DNA of 64,000 nt, taken from the NCBI RefSeq assembly GCF_027887165.1, contig NC_077230.1, forward strand, positions 262,388,976 through 262,452,975. The letters are read 5' to 3'. This DNA comes from Monodelphis domestica. Its lineage: Eukaryota > Chordata > Mammalia > Didelphimorphia > Didelphidae. Below, one piece after another: positions 49,480 through 59,985 of this stretch; the stretch's first letter is position 1; every line of letters begins with the position of its first letter. The notes under the pieces were generated by a model that worked only from the letters and a program-made list of their open reading frames with translations, had not been told where the DNA came from and did no database searches. A program made the position numbers and the translations under genes.

Positions 49480-49830
49480 ATTTATTAAACACTGTGTGCC
49501 AAGGGCAGCTGGGTAACGTAGTGGATTGAGAGCCAGGCATAGAGATGAGAGGTTCTAGGTTCAAATCTGACCTCAGACACTTCCCAGCTGTGTGACCCTG
49601 GGCAAGTCACTTAACCCCCATTGTCTAGCCCTTACCACTCTTCTGCCTTGGAACCAATACATAGTATTGATTCCAAAACAGAAAGTACAGGTTTTAAAAA
49701 AAATAAAATAAAATTTTAAAAAATGCTATGTGCCCAGCACTGTGCTAAGCATGAGGGATACAAACAGAAGCAAGCAAAACAATCTCTGCCTTCAAATAAC
49801 TTAGATTCCAATGGACAAAGACAACACATA
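49480..49830 (-). mobile_element. L2 3' fragment, split by a SINE
   Basis: 'ccatttattaaacactgtgtgcc' before the SINE and 'atgctatgtgcccagcactgtgctaagcatgagggatac...tgccttcaaataacttagattcc' after it are one L2 3' end in minus orientation. Confidence 0.65.
49503..49715 (+). repeat. tRNA-derived marsupial SINE
   Basis: It has a head 'gggcagctgggtaacgtagtggattgagagcc' with A-box-like sequence, a B box in 'ggttctaggttcaaatc', then 'cacttcccagctgtgtgaccctgggcaagtcacttaacccccattgtc', and an A-rich tail after 'gattccaaaacagaaagtacaggttt'. The loosely repeated flank 'acactgtgtgcc' / 'atgctatgtgcc' suits a target duplication. The 3' end resembles RTE-mobilised marsupial SINEs. Confidence 0.88.
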
Positions 49831-49846
49831 AAGGGATACTGGAAAG

Positions 49847-49907
49847 CTTAATGTCTCAGAACTTCCCTGGAGCTCAGAGTATATCTTAGGAGAACCTCAT
49901 CACACAA
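49847..49907. repeat. 61-bp local duplication, copy 1
   Basis: 'cttaatgtctcagaacttcc' onward is repeated at 50680-50740 with only two or three differences. It is unrelated to any repeat I recognise. Confidence 0.85.
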
Positions 49908-50489
49908 GAAGATAATGATGAAGTAACATCTGAGCAAAATAAGATAAAAGCTCATCCATCAAAGCTAAGGGATCTAGAGGCAGAGTTCAAGTTTCCAAGA
50001 GGGAGATAGAGATAAGGATGATGGCCCAAGAGCAGAATCATGATATATGAATTGTGCGGAAGTGAACTCATCTTAATGTATTTGGCCAAATGTTCAAACC
50101 CTGAAATTGTCATCCATTAGTTAGTCCTCCAGTTTTCATGTCATCTGCAGGTTTGACAAGTGAGCCATTATACTTTTTTTCAAGTCATTGATAATTTTGA
50201 GAATTATGTTGGAAACCCATGGATTATATTGTTGGAAAGGGCAGCCAGGTTCAGATTATAGTCTTTAATGACAGAGTTTGGACTGTTTCTCACTTGAGCT
50301 ATAATGAAAATTGATCATTTTTACAAATGTTCATACAGTCACTTGAATAAGCAGCCTATCATCTCCTTCCCTGATTTGAAGAGTCATTTGGGTGGCAATG
50401 GAGGGGGAATGGGTAATTAATTCTTCATGCCAAAATTTACAAAATGAAAATAAAACCTGTAGTGCTCACATCTAGATTAGAGATGCCTA

Positions 50490-50675
50490 ACAATGAGATG
50501 AGTTGCCTAGTGAAACAGTGAGTCCTCAATTCAGTCAATATTCCTGTTCAAACGTCAGCTTCTGCATGAACACTTTTACTGTTGGATTGTAAGGGGGGTC
50601 CTGCATGGAGTAAAGGATATGATTAACTGAACTCTAAACTCCCCAACACTGAGACTCTATAATACTATAATTCAC
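50490..50675 (+). mobile_element. CR1/L3 LINE 3' end
   Basis: 'gagttgcctagtgaaacagtgagtcctcaa', 'gtaaggggggtcctgcatggagtaaaggatatgattaactgaactctaaac', 'gagactctataatactataattc' match the L3 end ('ggggatcctgcatggagtaggggattggactagatgacctctaaggtcc'). Confidence 0.65.
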
Positions 50676-50679
50676 AGAC

Positions 50680-50740
50680 CTTAATGTCTCAGGACTTCCC
50701 TGGAGCTCAGAGTATAGCTTAGGAGAACCTCATCACACAA
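50680..50740. repeat. 61-bp local duplication, copy 2
   Basis: Direct-orientation partner of 49847-49907, 833 bp downstream. It begins exactly where the L3 tail ends. Confidence 0.85.
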
Positions 50741-51565
50741 CAACCTTTTTGTGAAAAGTGCACCTACCTAAGCTTCTAGTCACTCTTGGTATTAGAACAA
50801 AAAAGTTCTGAATAAAGGGATAAAGTAACCCCTAGAAAACTCTCTCCCCTACCCTATAATTTCCTATATTTTACTGATCTGACCACATTATCACCTTCCC
50901 TCCCACATACCCAGGCATGAGTTCTCTCTGCAGTTGAGGAATTAAAAAGCTAAATGGCTTAATATGTCATAAGGACCAAATCCCAGGTCTTCCTGATACC
51001 GAGACTGACTTTCCATCTAGACACCTAATAATTGTTATCTGAATTGAAATAACCCATGATTCAAGACCCCATTATCACGCTGAATATACAATGGTGGCCT
51101 TCATCTGAGACACAATAGTGGATGTTGTACAGCAGATTCTCACAGAGCACGATAAAGCTCAGCATCAATCAGTCTCCTGGCTATAGGAACTACAAAGGTT
51201 CCCAGTTTGCTAACTTACACATTTGAGAGCAGCTAATTCATTTATAGAAGAAAATGATAACTTAGTGACTATAGCATCAGGGTTCCAGATAAAGTACATT
51301 GTGGTATACAATTGATATGCATGTTATGAAATGGACTTAATTTCTTTTCCAGTGATACATAATCAGCTTTTCCAAACCTCTCATGAAACTCTGGGATGAA
51401 CTTGGATAATCTTCCCTTCTGCATTCAGAAAAACCCCTAGGCAAAAACTAGCTTGATAATTATTTCTGTTCCTATTTAGAGATCTCCAAGCACTTTCCAA
51501 ATTAGAATGATACACTACAACATTCCCATGGCATCATTAAGATATAATCACTTTTTTTTTAATGG
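50741..51565. other. No recognisable feature
   Basis: Unassigned sequence without a gene. Confidence 0.35.
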
Positions 51566-51567
51566 AG

Positions 51568-52335
51568 AGGGGCAGGTATTGACTTAGTGAATAGAGAGCC
51601 AGGCCTAGAGATGGAAGGATCTGGGTTCTGTTAAGGGTAAAATTTAGGATTGAGACTGAATATATTTTTTAGTTAGTCACTAGGGATTTAAGTTCTAAAT
51701 CCCAATGAAATACTCAAGTCAGAATGGAATTTTATGGTGGTTTATTTACAATAGAAGGAAGAAAATTAAGAAGGAGAGAAGGAGAGGGAAAAAGGGAGGA
51801 TAGCTGTCCCAGCCTGGTCTGAATCCAGTGGGAGTTCAGAGGCCTCAGCCAAAGGACTTTTCTGGAGGCTGTTGCCTCCAGAAAAGTCAAAGAAAGGGGG
51901 TCCCAAGAGATGGGCCTTTCCAGAGGCTATTGCTTCCAGAAAAGCCAAGGAAAGGGGAGTCAGCCTTAACAATCACCATTTGATTGTCTCAGGGAAGAAG
52001 TCTGAGGTCTCACTCTTGAGGTCCTCCAAGTCAAGTTCCATCACCAAGTTCCTCTCACAGGAAGTGATGCAAAATATAAAGGCAGTTCTTCATGTCACTT
52101 CTTGTGCCTCACATATACCAATGATGGCTTAAACTTGGCTTTGGGTAGCCCAGACCATCAGTCAGTTGTTTCTGATTTGTCAGTTGCTAGCACAGGAGGG
52201 ACATAGACCTTCCTCCCTCACACTTAATCCAAAGCCTAGCTGTGTGACCCTGGGCAATTCACTTAACTCTAATTGCCTAGCTCTTAGCACTCTTCTGACA
52301 ATTCTAAGACAGAAGGTAAGGGTTATGAAAATAAA
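51568..52335 (+). repeat. tRNA-derived SINE, split by an LTR
   Basis: The head 'ggcaggtattgacttagtgaatagagagccaggcctagagatggaaggatctgggttc' ends at 51628. The body resumes about 52,227 with 'agcctagctgtgtgaccctgggcaattcacttaactc...gacagaaggtaagggttatg'. About 20 bp of the SINE middle are missing at the junction. Confidence 0.8.
51629..52226 (-). mobile_element. Solo LTR inside a tRNA-SINE
   Basis: About 600 bp. On the minus strand, AATAAA lies in 'tgtaaataaacc' (plus 51741-51750), followed by R/U5 to TGTTAAGG at the plus-strand left edge. It shares 'ctcaagtcag...ttttatgg..tttaatttacaa...aggaagaaa' with the LTR at 60398, so both belong to one family. U3 contains two near copies of a 40-bp block ('ccagaaaag.caa.gaaagggg' at 51858-51900 and 51918-51957) and a hairpin-like 'tctggaggctgttgcctccaga'. 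The right boundary is uncertain and no flanking duplication was recognised. It is a fossil. Confidence 0.7.
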
Positions 52336-52764
52336 AATAACAAATAAATAAATGTAGAAGCTTGAGATTAAAATGGTCAACTGATAAAGGCCTGTTAATT
52401 AATTAATTAATGGCCAAGGCTGGAATAAAATCCCCAAAGTGCTGGCTCTAGCTTATGGCCTGAGCCACTGGCCTTTGGTGTTGTTAAAAAAAAAAAAAAC
52501 CTCTCTTCTGGACTCAGTTTAGCAAATTCAAGCAGCATAAAAAACTATAATGCTAGGGTCAGGAAGCTGATAAACAGGATACTTTCACTTTGTGGAACTA
52601 CCACTGATTCCTTTTCATAAGTGTAAGTTCTTTCATACCAAAGAAATCTGGAAAAGTAGTATAGTGACTATTTTCTTCATAGCTAAATTCCTGGTAGTTA
52701 GTAGGTTTTTTTTTTTTTTAAGAGTTGTTCCCTACTTGTCAGAGGATTACAATATTATAGATTT

Positions 52765-53165
52765 TGAGCTGAAAGGAATCATCACATCTAACCTCTTTGT
52801 TTTATAGAATACAGGGTCACACAGCTAGGAAGTGTCCGAGGCCAGATTTGGACTGTGAATTTTAGATTTACTCCACCCTACTTAGTCTTTAGAATTTTAG
52901 CAACCAGGAATGTATACACCAGCACTTAAGGATTAAGTGTTGGGGAGGAAGGTCTATGACCCTCCTGTGCTAGCAAGTGACAAATCAGAAACAACTGACT
53001 GATGTTTTGGGCTACCCAAAGCCAAGTTTAAGTTTAACCTCTTTGTTTTATAGAAGAAACTGAGGCCCAGAACAATGCAGGGATTCACCTAAGTAAGCCT
53101 CGCAGGTTCTAAGTAGAATCAGGATTTGAAACCAGGTCATCTGACACCAATTCCATCATTCTTTC
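52765..53165 (-). repeat. MIR-type SINE, split by a 225-bp insertion
   Basis: 'gagctgaaaggaatcatcacatctaacctctttgttttatag' resumes after the insert with 'aagaaactgaggcccagaacaatgcagg...aggatttgaaaccaggtcatctgacaccaattccatcattctttcc', the complementary MIR order. Confidence 0.6.
52810..53034. mobile_element. 225-bp composite insertion with 21-bp flanking duplication
   Basis: The exact 21-bp repeats (52789-52809 and 53035-53055) flank a segment made of a tRNA-SINE piece ('gggtcacacagctaggaagtgtccgaggccagattt', minus orientation), about 75 bp unassigned, and about 100 bp of the 5' end of the LTR family at 51629 (opposite orientation to that copy). There is no poly(A). Confidence 0.7.
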
Positions 53166-53339
53166 CCCTGCAGAGTAAAGTTTTAGGGAAATTCTTAATA
53201 GTGTTACAGATCTAGTCTCAGAAGAAAGAATAAAATAGAATACTTCCACAGCCTAGTAAAGTGAGAGCGTTTTACTTGATGCCCTCTACAATCTCTGATG
53301 ACTAAGATGCAACTATTTTAAGAAATCTCTTAGGAAAAC

Positions 53340-53460
53340 ATTCTGAGTCGTGTAGTAAAATGAATAGACTACTAAATCTAAAATGAGGTAGGCCTGGGTT
53401 CTAGTCCCAGGCCCATACTAGCCATGAGATCATGCACAAGCTCTTTAGATTTAAATAGAA
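53340..53460 (+). repeat. MIR fragment
   Basis: 'tgtagtaaaatgaatagactactaaatctaaaatgaggtaggcctgggttctagtcccaggcccatactagccatgagatcatgcacaagctcttta' matches the head and core of MIR. Confidence 0.65.
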
Positions 53461-53479
53461 GAAAGAGAAAGGCTAAAGA

Positions 53480-53705
53480 TAATAGTAGATAGCATTTATA
53501 TAGCAGTTTAAGGTTTCCAAATATCTCATTAAATCCTCATAATAACCCTGAGGGCCAGGTGCTATTGTTATTTTATAAATAAGGAAACTGAGACAGACAG
53601 AGGTTAAGTGAAATGCTCAGGGTCACACAATTAATTAGAGTTTAAGGCTATATTTGAACTCAGGTCTTCTTTATTCTAGATCCAGGCCTGGCTGCCTACC
53701 TGACT
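53480..53705 (-). repeat. Marsupial MIR-related SINE, minus strand
   Basis: 'tagcatttatatagcagtttaaggtttccaaatatctcattaaatcctcataataaccctgagggccaggtgctattgttattttataaataaggaaactgagacagacagaggttaagtgaaatgctcagggtcacaca...tttgaactcaggtcttctttattctagatccagg' is a complete collinear copy. Confidence 0.8.
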
Positions 53706-53894
53706 GATAGAGAACAGAATTTGAGTCTGTAGACTTCCTTTTGCTCAAGTATGTGCAAATAGCTATGGGTGTTTGTTTTTCATTTGTTTCATGGAGAGGA
53801 GGAGGGAAAAGGGGAATAGAGCAAATTGGACTAGACCAGTGATTTTATTGGGATAAGGAATTCCTAGTGATCTACCAATAGAGACTAGCACTTC

Positions 53895-54030
53895 CTTTAC
53901 AACTTAAAAGTATTCCGTAGTTTCCTAGAGCACTGATAGGTTAAGTATGGGTCAAAGGTGGAAAATGAACTCAGGTCTCTTTGGCTTTGAGACCATCGTT
54001 TTGTCTAATATGAGATGCTATCTCTTTTGG
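53895..54030 (-). repeat. MIR-like fragment
   Basis: 'aggttaagtatgggtcaaaggtggaaaatgaactcaggtctctttggctttgagaccatc' resembles the complementary MIR head. It is diverged. Confidence 0.4.
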
Positions 54031-54195
54031 TTCAATGGCACCTCATAATGTGACTGTTTTAAATTTCCATTTGCTTTTAGACCATGTCTAGAAAATTCCA
54101 GTGAATGAAATTATGTCTACCTAAGACTTTCTTTGTTCTAGTAGCTTCTTAGAAGTTGGGTTAACTTTCAGTCCTGCCCCTCTCTTTACATCTTT

Positions 54196-54331
<136 letters not shown>

Positions 54332-54694
54332 TTTGCATTTTGAAATGGAAGAAGGGAAAAAGAGGAGGGTATATATCTATTGATGAAAAATTCCTTATCT
54401 CTCCAGAGATTGTCATTCAGAATTTTATTATCTCTACCAAATTGTAACATTTGAATGGAATTCACACAGGTGAAATAAATTTGTTTCAAGGAAGAAAAGA
54501 AGTCGATTAATAATAAATCACTGGAGTTTCCTGAAAAGGTTTCCTTACTGTGTTCAGGCAACCAGGGAACAGAAAACAAGGGCTTCTTTTTCATCCCACT
54601 GCTTCTGGCTCCAACTTGTGGTTTCCACCACCCTCTGTCTTGCATGAGCTGCATTCTCAAATAAAATCAAAGAAGAGTGCCCCTCAGAAAGTGT

Positions 54695-54925
54695 GAAAAG
54701 CAACAATAGTAGAGTGCTAAAAGAACAGCATCTAGAGTCAGACGGGTTTTGTTTTTTGATTCACTGTTTTTTAACCTCAACTCTGAAATTTACTATCTGC
54801 ATTACTTTGGGTTAATGTCTTAAAGCTCTCTGGATTCTATTTCTTCATCTGGAACATGGGGAAAACGAAATTTCCATACTGCATAGAGTCATTATGAAGA
54901 TAGTGCCTTGTAAACCACAGCAGTA
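54695..54925 (+). repeat. MIR SINE, diverged, full length
   Basis: 'gtagagtgctaaaagaacagcatctagagtcagacggg', 'tttactatctgcattactttgggttaatgtcttaaagctctctgg', 'cttcatctggaacatgggg', 'catagagtcattatgaagatagtgccttgtaaac' follow MIR throughout. Confidence 0.65.
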
Positions 54926-54984
54926 CTGCATAAAAGTGTGTTCCCCTAAATTGTTACCCTGCTTTCATCTAGATATCCTGCTAC

Positions 54985-55130
54985 TGAGACTTTATCCCAT
55001 AGAACTAGTTGACAAAAAAGCCAAGAATAGCAAGGGAATCTAGGAGGAGGATCATGATCAATGGTGTCAAACATGGCAGTGTATATGAAAAATGAGGACT
55101 GAGAAAAGGATACAGATTTAACAATTAAAT
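54985..55130 (-). mobile_element. L2 LINE RT fragment
   Basis: The minus strand reads 'TAMFDTIDHDPPPRF', matching the L2 RT block AAFDTVDHSLLL. The plus strand includes 'atcaatggtgtcaaacatggcag' and 'aaaatgaggactgagaaaagg'. Confidence 0.7.
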
Positions 55131-55164
55131 AATTGTTAGTAATAATTATAGCCCAGGAGAATAA

Positions 55165-55270
55165 CAAGGAATAATAGAAAGAGAGCTGGCTGTGGAGTCA
55201 GGAAGATTTGGGTTGATGCTTTATCCCTGACACATAGTAATTGTGTGACTGTAAATCACAACCTCTCAAT
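55165..55270 (+). repeat. MIR-type SINE, 5' part
   Basis: 'aatagaaagagagctggctgtggagtcaggaagatttgggttgatgctttatccctgacacatagtaattgtgtgactgt' is a typical head-to-core segment. Confidence 0.6.
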
Positions 55271-56409
55271 CCTCTAAACAACTTTCTAATATTTTAAGTT
55301 TCAGGGAGGGTGCCAATCTGTATCAGCTGGAATTCCTGTCTGGAAGTTCTTTATATCTGTGTAATCATAGGCTTTATTATTAACATACATTTAAAAAAAC
55401 AATTTGAGTTCCCATTTGTGTCATAGATTATATCTGTATCAATATGGGAATTTAGAGGAACTAATTGGTTAACTGTGGAGTTGGATAATTTTATATTTCT
55501 AATGACAAGAACTGACTCCTCACCCCCAACCTTCCAATGTAGCAAGTACTTAGAGTGCTTATTTGTCCTTTCTATGGCTGAAACAGTTAAAAAGTGACAC
55601 ATTCAAGTTATTAAAAATAAAGTTCAAAACAAAATAATTCTACATTAGAAATGACTATATTTTGTCTCATCCTTTTTTGAAGTTATATTGGGCCAGATTA
55701 AATGTTCCAATTCCACTGTTACTAATAATTAGGAAGCTAAAGAGTATTTCATATAGTTGAAATTTGAGATTTAATTACAACACTGACTCCTCATTGGCTG
55801 TGTTGATTTGGTAAGATCTACACTTCTTCCTCTGGCAGAATTAGCTACTAGATTTTGTGGATTTATAGCAAATTTTTGGCTATTGATATGAATGTTTCAA
55901 TTATAATTGTTGATGTTTTAGCTGATGTTTCGATGAATAATAAATTATCATTCTTTGTACCACTTCTTGGAGCCAGAGGAGAGAGTGGGAGTTTGGGGGG
56001 GTGGGAGAGGGACAGAACACCAAAGGAGGAAAGGAATCCTTTAAAGATCTTGGTAAACCCTCATACCAAAGGTGCTAGTCCTCCCTAAACACCCCATACA
56101 CCCCAGTAAATATGTACATGATTATCTGAGGAAGAAGAGAGCAGTAATACATCAAAAAAGACTTCTTGTAGAATGTGGCACATGAATTGAATTTTGAAGT
56201 AAACTAGGGAATCTGAGACACAGAAGTGAAGAGGAAATATATTCTAGGAATGGAGGGAATAGTCTAATTCTTCATGTTCACCTTTTACCCTTCTTTTGGC
56301 ACACAGACATAGGTCCTTACTTTCATATTTGGATATTTGGTTTTCCCTTTAACTTCTTTTTTTAAAAAATAAGTTAAATTATCAAGTAATTATATGTTTA
56401 TGATTCCTA
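55271..56409. other. No recognisable gene or repeat
   Basis: About 1.1 kb. A 77-codon frame near 55.86-56.09 kb includes the purine-rich 'gtgggagtttgggggggtggg' segment and shows no domain. Confidence 0.35.
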
Positions 56410-57150
56410 TTAATAGTTAGGACCCTGTTCTCTGCCCTCAACAGACCACATCTAGAGTACTGTGTTCTGACCTCCGCATATTATTTTTAAAAGGTTATTG
56501 ATAACTTAGAGCTCATCAAGAATAGGACAATCAGGATGCTTCAGATCACGTAATATATATGAAACATGATTGAAGGAATTGAAGGTGTATGGCCTAGATA
56601 AGGGAAAACTTGGGGAGCATTGCAAATGAAGATAATATCTGTCTTCAAGTAGGATCATAGATTTAGATCTGGAAGGGAACTCAAAGGCAATCTAGTGCAA
56701 TCTCCTGACTTTATATGTGAGGGAATTGAGGTTTCAAGAGGTTAAGTAACTTGGGCAAGATCACATGAGTAGTAAACAGGAGTGAGATTGGAACCCAGTG
56801 TCTCTGACTACAATGTCTGATAGGGGATTTGAACACAGGCTTTCTGATTCCAAAAACTGATTTGGAATTGAAATCAAAGCCCTCGGACTCCAGAAACTCT
56901 TTTTGCTATACCAAGGGATGTCATATGGAAAGAAGATGTTCCATTTGAACCTAGAGAGCAGAAACTGAAGTAATGAGTAGAAATTGCAATAAGGCAAATT
57001 TGGACTTGATATAATGAAAAAATTCCCAATGATTAGGGCTTTTTAAAAATAGAGTGATTGGCTTGAGAAATAATGCTCTCTTTTCACTGGAGTTCCTCAG
57101 GCAAAGACTGGATGACTATTTGATAATGTTTGAGAAACAGTATTTCATAT
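56410..57150 (+). mobile_element. CR1/L3 LINE, split by a MIR
   Basis: 'gaccacatctagagtactgtgttctgacc', 'ctcatcaagaataggacaatcaggatgcttcagatcacg', 'ggcctagataagggaaaacttggggagcattgcaaatgaagataatatctgtcttcaagta', then after the MIR 'ggcaaatttggacttgatataatgaaaaaattccc' and 'ttcctcaggcaaagactggatgactatttg' are collinear with L3. Confidence 0.75.
56652..56830 (-). repeat. MIR-family SINE, minus strand
   Basis: 'ggatcatagatttagatctggaagggaactcaaaggcaatctagtgcaatctcctgactttatatgtgagggaattgaggtttcaagaggttaagtaacttgggcaagatcaca' is a well-preserved complementary copy. It interrupts the L3 element. Confidence 0.8.
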
Positions 57151-57372
57151 TGATGAGAGTTTCAGAAAGGTCCAGTCTCAAATTCTGCCTCTGATAGCTA
57201 TGTTATTGAATGAGTCATTTTATCTCTCTGAGCTTCAGTTTTTTCTCCTGTAGAATAGGGCAAATAACACCTTATTACATGTCCTACTGGGTTGCTATGA
57301 CTATCAAACCAGAAAGTATATATATATATATATGGTATTTTGAAAACCTTAAAAATCTCTGTGTCAGCTATT
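57151..57372 (+). repeat. MIR SINE with internal (TA)n
   Basis: 'aggtccagtctcaaattctgcctctgatagctatgttattgaatgagtcattttatctctctgagcttcagtt' then 'tgtcctactgggttgctatgac' and a MIR-like tail. An 18-bp (TA)n lies at about 57319-57335. Confidence 0.65.
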
Positions 57373-57479
57373 ATTATCATCATAACTACTGTTATTATAG
57401 AAGGGATCTTTGTTGAAGCAAAGCTTAATATGGCTTATGAATTCCCTTCTGACTCAGAAATTCTGTAAATATGTGAGAA

Positions 57480-58200
57480 CAATTGAAGTATCCAAGTTCC
57501 TAAGGTGCTAAGAGAGGACAGAATCAAGAGCAAAAATAGTGAGGTTGCCATTACCAAATAGAAAGACCACCATTTCTCCAGATAATAGAGTTTAAAAAGA
57601 GAAAATGAGGGGATGATAATGGAGGATTGTGAGGTATAGAGTAGAGGAGAAGAGGGAATAAGTGACAAATGGTCTCTTTTTTCAGCAATGTAGGAAGCAA
57701 TGATATAGACTGAACATAGGAGTGGATGAGGGACCATAGATATACTTGTGTGGGAACATAACTGAAGTTTTAGAATAGCTTATAATAAGAAGAGTGTATT
57801 AGTGAATTGTGGAAGAATAAAAGGATTTATATCCAACAGTGAGGGTCCAGGTAAGATTAAATAAGATAAGTTCATAATGAGTTCAACTTGACTTGCTAAA
57901 CTTCATGTTCAACAGCATGCAAATTTTAGTAGAACTATCCAAAGATTAGGATATTCCAAAATTTATGGTTTTACAAGGCAACAGCTATGACAGGACCATG
58001 GAGTAAAGGTTTAGAACTACAGAATATAGTTGAATTTGTCCAGAAGAAATCAAGACAGTAAAGAGAAAAAAATAAAAGAGACAATAAAGGCCAGCCAATG
58101 GTCAGAGTAACAAGCAGTGAAATATTCATAAACAAAGAGATAAAACCAGGAACACAAAAATCAAGTATTTCAGAAACATTGGGATATAATAGTGAACTCA
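57480..58200 (-). mobile_element. L2 LINE fragment, 5'-central part
   Basis: 'gagaagagggaataagtgacaaatggtctcttttttcagcaatgtaggaagcaa' corresponds to the L2 minus-strand block 'gatggcctcaattttttcagtgaagtaggaagcaa'. The surrounding purine-rich 'agag/gagg' composition fits. Diverged. Confidence 0.5.
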
Positions 58201-59985
58201 TAAAGCACTCAAGAACATAAAGATAAGAAACAGGTTAATAGCATGATAGGAAGAACAATTTAAACAATGGTGATATTGCAGTCTAACCAGTTTGTGTCCC
58301 TATGAAGATTGTATCAGACTATTGTTTGCCTAAATTCAGAATTCAGATTTTCTTCATAGCTTAGCCAGTCATATTGACCAGACTATCCAAAAAAAACATA
58401 GCACTTGAAGCAGCGATTCAGCAATTCAGAGATGACATATTTTTTTATAAACACTTTTAATTTTACCTTTTCCCCCCCAATTACATGGGAAAAGACTTTT
58501 GAACTTCTTTTAGTTTTTCAATCTCAAATTCTCTCCCTTCCTTCCCCCTCAAATGGTAAGCAGTCTCCAACAGATTTTACATTTGCTATCATGTAGAGCA
58601 TTTTTCCATTTTATGAAATGAAACAAAAAAATTAAGAAAGTGAAAAAAGTTTGCCTTGGGCTGGATTCAGACTCTATCAGTTCCTTCTCTGGAAGCAAAT
58701 AGCACTTTTTAGAATGAGTCATTTGGGATTGTTTTAGATCATAGTATTGCTGAGAATAGCTGTCATTCATAGTGATTTATTGTACACTATTCCTGTCACT
58801 GTATTCAATGTTCTCCTGGTTCTGCTCATTTCACTCTGCTTCAGTTCATGTAAGTCTTTCTAGGTTTTTCAGTCTCCCCTACTCATCATTTCTTTCAGCC
58901 CAATAGGATTGCGTTATAATAATAAACTATAACTTACTCAGTCATTCCATAACTGATTGGTATTCCTTACCTTTACAATTCTTTGCCCATACAAAAAGAG
59001 CTGCTTTAAATATTTTGGTACATATAGAACTTTCCTCTTTTTGTTTTTTATCTCTCTGGGATACAAATCTAGTAATAGTATTGTTGAGTCAAAGGGTATG
59101 TACAACCCTATAGCCCTTTGGGCATAGGAGCAAATTGCTCTCCAGAATGATTGAATCAGTTCAAACTCCTCCAGAAGAACATTAAGTGTCAATTTTCCTA
59201 CATCCCCTCCAGGTTTTGTTATTTTCATTTTCTGTCATAATAGACAGTCTGATAAATATGAGATGGTACCTTAGATTTGTTTTAATCTGTATTTCTCTAA
59301 TAGAAATTCAAAGAATTTTTGCATTACTGTAGAGAGCTTTAATTATTTTGAGAACTACCTATTCATATGACTTGTATTCTTATATATTCAACTCATTTCT
59401 CTATGTATTTAAGAAATGAGGTCTTACTACTTTGCCCTATGGAACATCACATTCCAGGATCTCTGATCCTTTAATGTAGAAACTGCTAAATCTTGTGTTA
59501 TCCTTACTGTAGCTCCACAATAATTGAATTGTTTCTTTTTGACTGTTTGCAATATTTTCTCCTTGACATGGGAGTTCTGGAATTTGGCAATAATATTCCA
59601 GGGAGTTATGATTTTGGGATCTCTTTCAGGAGGTGATTGCTGGATTCTTTCTATTTCTATTTTCTCCTCAGGTCAATTTTCCTTGAAATTTTTTGAAAAG
59701 ACGATATCTAAGCTCTTTTTTTTGATCATGGATTTCAGGTAGTCCAATAATTCTAAGATTATCTCTCCTGGATCTATTTTCCATATCACTTATTTTTCCA
59801 AAGAGATATTTCACATTTTCTTCTATTTTTTAATTCTTTTGACTTTGTTTCATTGTTTCTTGATGTCTCATGGAGTTAATAGTTTCCATTAATTCTAATT
59901 TTTAAGTAATTATTTTTGTGAGTTAGCTTTTGTAACTCCTTTTTCATTTGACCAATTATTTTTTAAAGAATTCTTTCCCTTAATG

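Larger units (their letters stand above)
48590..50230 (-). mobile_element. CR1/L3 LINE, minus strand, with later insertions
   Basis: Plus-strand landmarks in order are 'aactctaattagcaaaatgcttttcctggtatcaagcctaaatttacc', 'tatgaagacaaccacttaacctcatctaag', 'ccaacttcgccaattcctttcattgatcctcatatggaatgatctcaaagcctttcaccctactcattgcct', 'caccagcttatctaaaactttcctaaaatgtagc', then 'catgtcatctgcaggtttgacaagtgagccatta'. All are the complement of the CR1/L3 coding region. A short L2-type tail (about 48,955-49,036) and a block holding a GA tract, a tRNA-SINE and L2 sequence (49.36-49.85 kb) interrupt it. Confidence 0.8.

Noticed and set aside
49343-49564. 73-codon minus-strand Leu-Ser frame
   Set aside because: Complement of the GA microsatellite and the adjacent SINE head.
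49503-49600. Possible tRNA gene
   Set aside because: A- and B-box-like sequences are present, but the rest follows the tRNA-derived SINE. There is no cloverleaf with paired acceptor stem.
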